Below, one piece after another: positions 11,818 through 13,444 of a stretch of 13,444 nucleotides of DNA; the stretch's first letter is position 1, and each line of letters starts with the position of its first letter. Made by a program: the position numbers and the translations under genes. The stretch comes from Bacteroidota bacterium (GTDB lineage: Bacteria; Bacteroidota; Bacteroidia; JACCXN01), in contig CANHPJ010000019.1 of the NCBI GenBank assembly GCA_947462515.1, positions 1 through 13,444 of the forward strand, in the 5' to 3' direction. The notes beneath the pieces were generated by a model. The model worked only from the letters and a program-made list of their open reading frames with translations. It did not search any database and was not told the DNA's origin.

Positions 11818-13230
11818 ATGGAAATAACAACAACAACAAAAGCAATGGATTTCAGAATTGAAAAAGATACTATGGGAGAGGTAAAGGTGCCTGCCGAGAA
11901 ATACTGGGGGGCTCAGACAGAGCGTTCGAGGAATAATTTCAAGATAGGTCCAGAGGCTTCTATGCCTAAAGAAATTATCAGGGCTTTTGCCTATTTGAAA
12001 AAAGCTGCTGCCCATGCAAATCATGATTTGGGTGTTTTATCAGCAGAAAAAAGAGATTTGATAAGTAAAGTATGTGATGAGATTTTGGAAGGAAAACTAG
12101 ATGACCAATTCCCGTTGGTTATCTGGCAGACAGGATCCGGTACTCAGTCGAACATGAACGTTAATGAGGTAATAGCCTACAGAGCCCACGTGCTTTCAGG
12201 AGGATTATTAACCGACGAAAAGAAAATATTACATCCAAACGATGACGTAAATAAATCGCAGTCATCAAACGATACATTTCCTACAGCTATGCATATTGCC
12301 GCATACATCCAGGCTTTGGAAGTGACCATTCCGGGAATGGAAAAGTTGGGAAATACCCTTTCAAAGAAGGTTATAGAATATAAAGATATTGTTAAAACAG
12401 GTCGTACCCATTTTATGGATGCTACTCCATTAACCTTAGGTCAGGAATTTTCAGGTTATGCTCAACAATTAAAGAATGGCATTAGAGCTATCAAAAATTC
12501 ATTGGAGATGATAGGTGAGTTAGCTCTTGGTGGCACAGCTGTTGGAACAGGATTGAATACCCCTAAGGGATATGATGTTTTGGTTGCAAAAAAGATTGCT
12601 GAGTTTACAGGTTTTCCATTTGTTACAGCTCCAAATAAATTTGAAGCTTTAGCAGCCCATGATGCAATGGTTGAATTATCAGGTGCCTACAAGCGTTCTG
12701 CTGTTTCTTTGATGAAAATTGCTAACGATATCAGGATACTTTCTTCCGGTCCAAGATGTGGAATAGGGGAGATAGTTATTCCTGACAATGAGCCGGGTTC
12801 CTCAATCATGCCCGGAAAGGTTAATCCAACGCAGCCCGAGGCAATGACTATGGTTTGCGCTCAAATAATGGGTAATGATGTTGCCGTATCTATAGGTGGT
12901 TCAAATGGTCATTTTGAATTAAACGTATTTAAACCCTTAATCGCAGCTAACGTATTGCAATCAGGAAGATTGCTGGGTGATGCATGTGTTTCATTTAATG
13001 ACAAATGTGCAGCGGGAATAGAACCAAATCATGCCGAGATCAAAAAGCACTTGGAGAATTCTTTAATGCTGGTAACTGCTCTGAATACTCATATTGGATA
13101 TGATAATGCAGCTAAGTTAGCTAAGACAGCTCATAAGGAAGGTGCAACCTTGCGTGAAACCGCTCTGAAATTGGGTTTGCTGACTGATGAGCAATTTACA
13201 GAATGGGTTGATCCTAAAAAGATGATTTAA
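11818..13230 (+). CDS. fumC: Fumarate hydratase class II
   Basis: FumC reversibly hydrates fumarate to malate in the TCA cycle, as a cytosolic homotetramer without an Fe-S cluster. From the ATG at 11818 the protein has 470 residues. The motif order is full: GSGTQSNMNVNEVIA (106-120), NDDVNKSQSSNDTFPTAMH (141-159), TGRTHFMDATPLTLGQE (194-210, catalytic His198) and the fumarase/aspartase signature GSSIMPGKVNP (327-337, with the catalytic Ser328). The alternative start at 11845 (MDFRIEKDTMGEV, 461 residues) aligns with the usual family N-terminus. I keep 11818 because its leader is more A/T-rich with A at -3. An even earlier TTG at 11779 is unlikely. A terminator follows 18 bases after the stop. 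Confidence 0.96.
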   Translation: MEITTTTKAMDFRIEKDTMGEVKVPAEKYWGAQTERSRNNFKIGPEASMPKEIIRAFAYLKKAAAHANHDLGVLSAEKRDLISKVCDEILEGKLDDQFPLVIWQTGSGTQSNMNVNEVIAYRAHVLSGGLLTDEKKILHPNDDVNKSQSSNDTFPTAMHIAAYIQALEVTIPGMEKLGNTLSKKVIEYKDIVKTGRTHFMDATPLTLGQEFSGYAQQLKNGIRAIKNSLEMIGELALGGTAVGTGLNTPKGYDVLVAKKIAEFTGFPFVTAPNKFEALAAHDAMVELSGAYKRSAVSLMKIANDIRILSSGPRCGIGEIVIPDNEPGSSIMPGKVNPTQPEAMTMVCAQIMGNDVAVSIGGSNGHFELNVFKPLIAANVLQSGRLLGDACVSFNDKCAAGIEPNHAEIKKHLENSLMLVTALNTHIGYDNAAKLAKTAHKEGATLRETALKLGLLTDEQFTEWVDPKKMI

Positions 13231-13248
13231 TTTGTGTTTTTTTAATAA

Positions 13249-13277
13249 GGAAGGAGGTTTTCAGCCTCCTTTTTTAT
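13249..13277 (+). terminator. Intrinsic terminator of fumC
   Basis: AAGGAGG (13251-13257) pairs perfectly with CCTCCTT (13265-13271) around a 7-base loop, followed by a T-rich run. It lies directly after the fumC stop. Confidence 0.9.
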
Positions 13278-13343
13278 TTTTTATTCAACCCGTTTCACTC
13301 CTAAAACATATCATTAGATTTATCATTTCAAATTGCCATTAAC

Positions 13344-13444
13344 ATGAAAAAAGAACTGGTTTTTGCTACAAACAACCTTAATAAGTTAAAGGAAGTTCAG
13401 GATCTTATTTCAAATAAAGAGATTAAATTACTTTCTTTGGTTGA
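13344..13444 (+). CDS. rdgB: Non-canonical purine NTP pyrophosphatase (RdgB/HAM1), partial
   Basis: Only the first 33 codons lie in the window, from the ATG at 13344 to the right edge. The sequence LVFATNNLNKLKEVQDLI is the RdgB/HAM1 N-terminal strand and the nucleotide-binding T-N-x-x-K motif, followed by IKLLSL. The family hydrolyses XTP, dITP and ITP to monophosphates, keeping deaminated purines out of DNA and RNA. It follows the fumC terminator, so it needs its own start; TAGATTTA just upstream at 13315-13322 is one base off the -7 consensus. The truncation is the window edge, not a mutation. Confidence 0.85.
   Translation, partial: MKKELVFATNNLNKLKEVQDLISNKEIKLLSLV

Overview
The window looks like ordinary chromosome from a low-GC member of the Bacteroidota. 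The evidence is sequence-level. Several genes are preceded by matches to the Bacteroidota -7 promoter element TAnnTTTG (two with a recognisable -33 element). No start codon has a strong Shine-Dalgarno sequence. The gene types are also typical of the phylum: a 366-residue DUF59-Mrp protein without the C-terminal CxxC, a fused gamma-alpha 2-oxoacid:ferredoxin oxidoreductase subunit of 614 residues, and a DUF4442 protein. I cannot name a genus. No tRNA, rRNA, CRISPR array, IS element, integrase or phage gene is visible, and no stretch over 300 bases lacks a gene.

Layout. (1) 47-1464, minus strand: a DUF4442 hot-dog protein followed by a PaaG-like enoyl-CoA hydratase/isomerase, ending at a bidirectional terminator (47-81). 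(2) 1650-2323, plus: two small genes of unknown function overlapping by ATGA, the first DUF4258-like. Their end overlaps by 11 bases the 3' end of a minus-strand lipoprotein (2313-2702). (3) 2852-4671, plus: an exported cyclophilin and pheS, closed by a perfect 41-base inverted repeat that also serves the minus-strand genes. (4) 4744-9352, minus: mrp, a NifU-C-domain scaffold, korA and korB, i.e. two Fe-S cluster delivery proteins upstream of an enzyme that needs a [4Fe-4S] cluster. (5) 9568-11585, plus: recX, prfB and an ArsC-family reductase. prfB is assembled through a +1 programmed frameshift, so a simple ORF call beginning at 10305 misses its first 60 residues. (6) 11588-11737, minus: an unannotated 49-residue membrane protein. 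(7) 11818 to the end, plus: fumC, a terminator, and the first 33 codons of an rdgB/HAM1 nucleotide pyrophosphatase cut by the window edge.

Most of this is housekeeping: translation (pheS, prfB), TCA-linked carbon metabolism (fumC, korAB), Fe-S maintenance (mrp, nfu), recombination control (recX), nucleotide sanitation (rdgB). The less explained items are the ATGA-coupled pair at 1650-2323, the 49-residue membrane ORF, a 12-bp inverted repeat between mrp and recX that overlaps the putative recX promoter, a Mrp without its usual cluster-binding cysteines, and the prfB internal Shine-Dalgarno in a lineage that otherwise ignores such signals. I saw no convincing evidence of a novel defence or mobile system.
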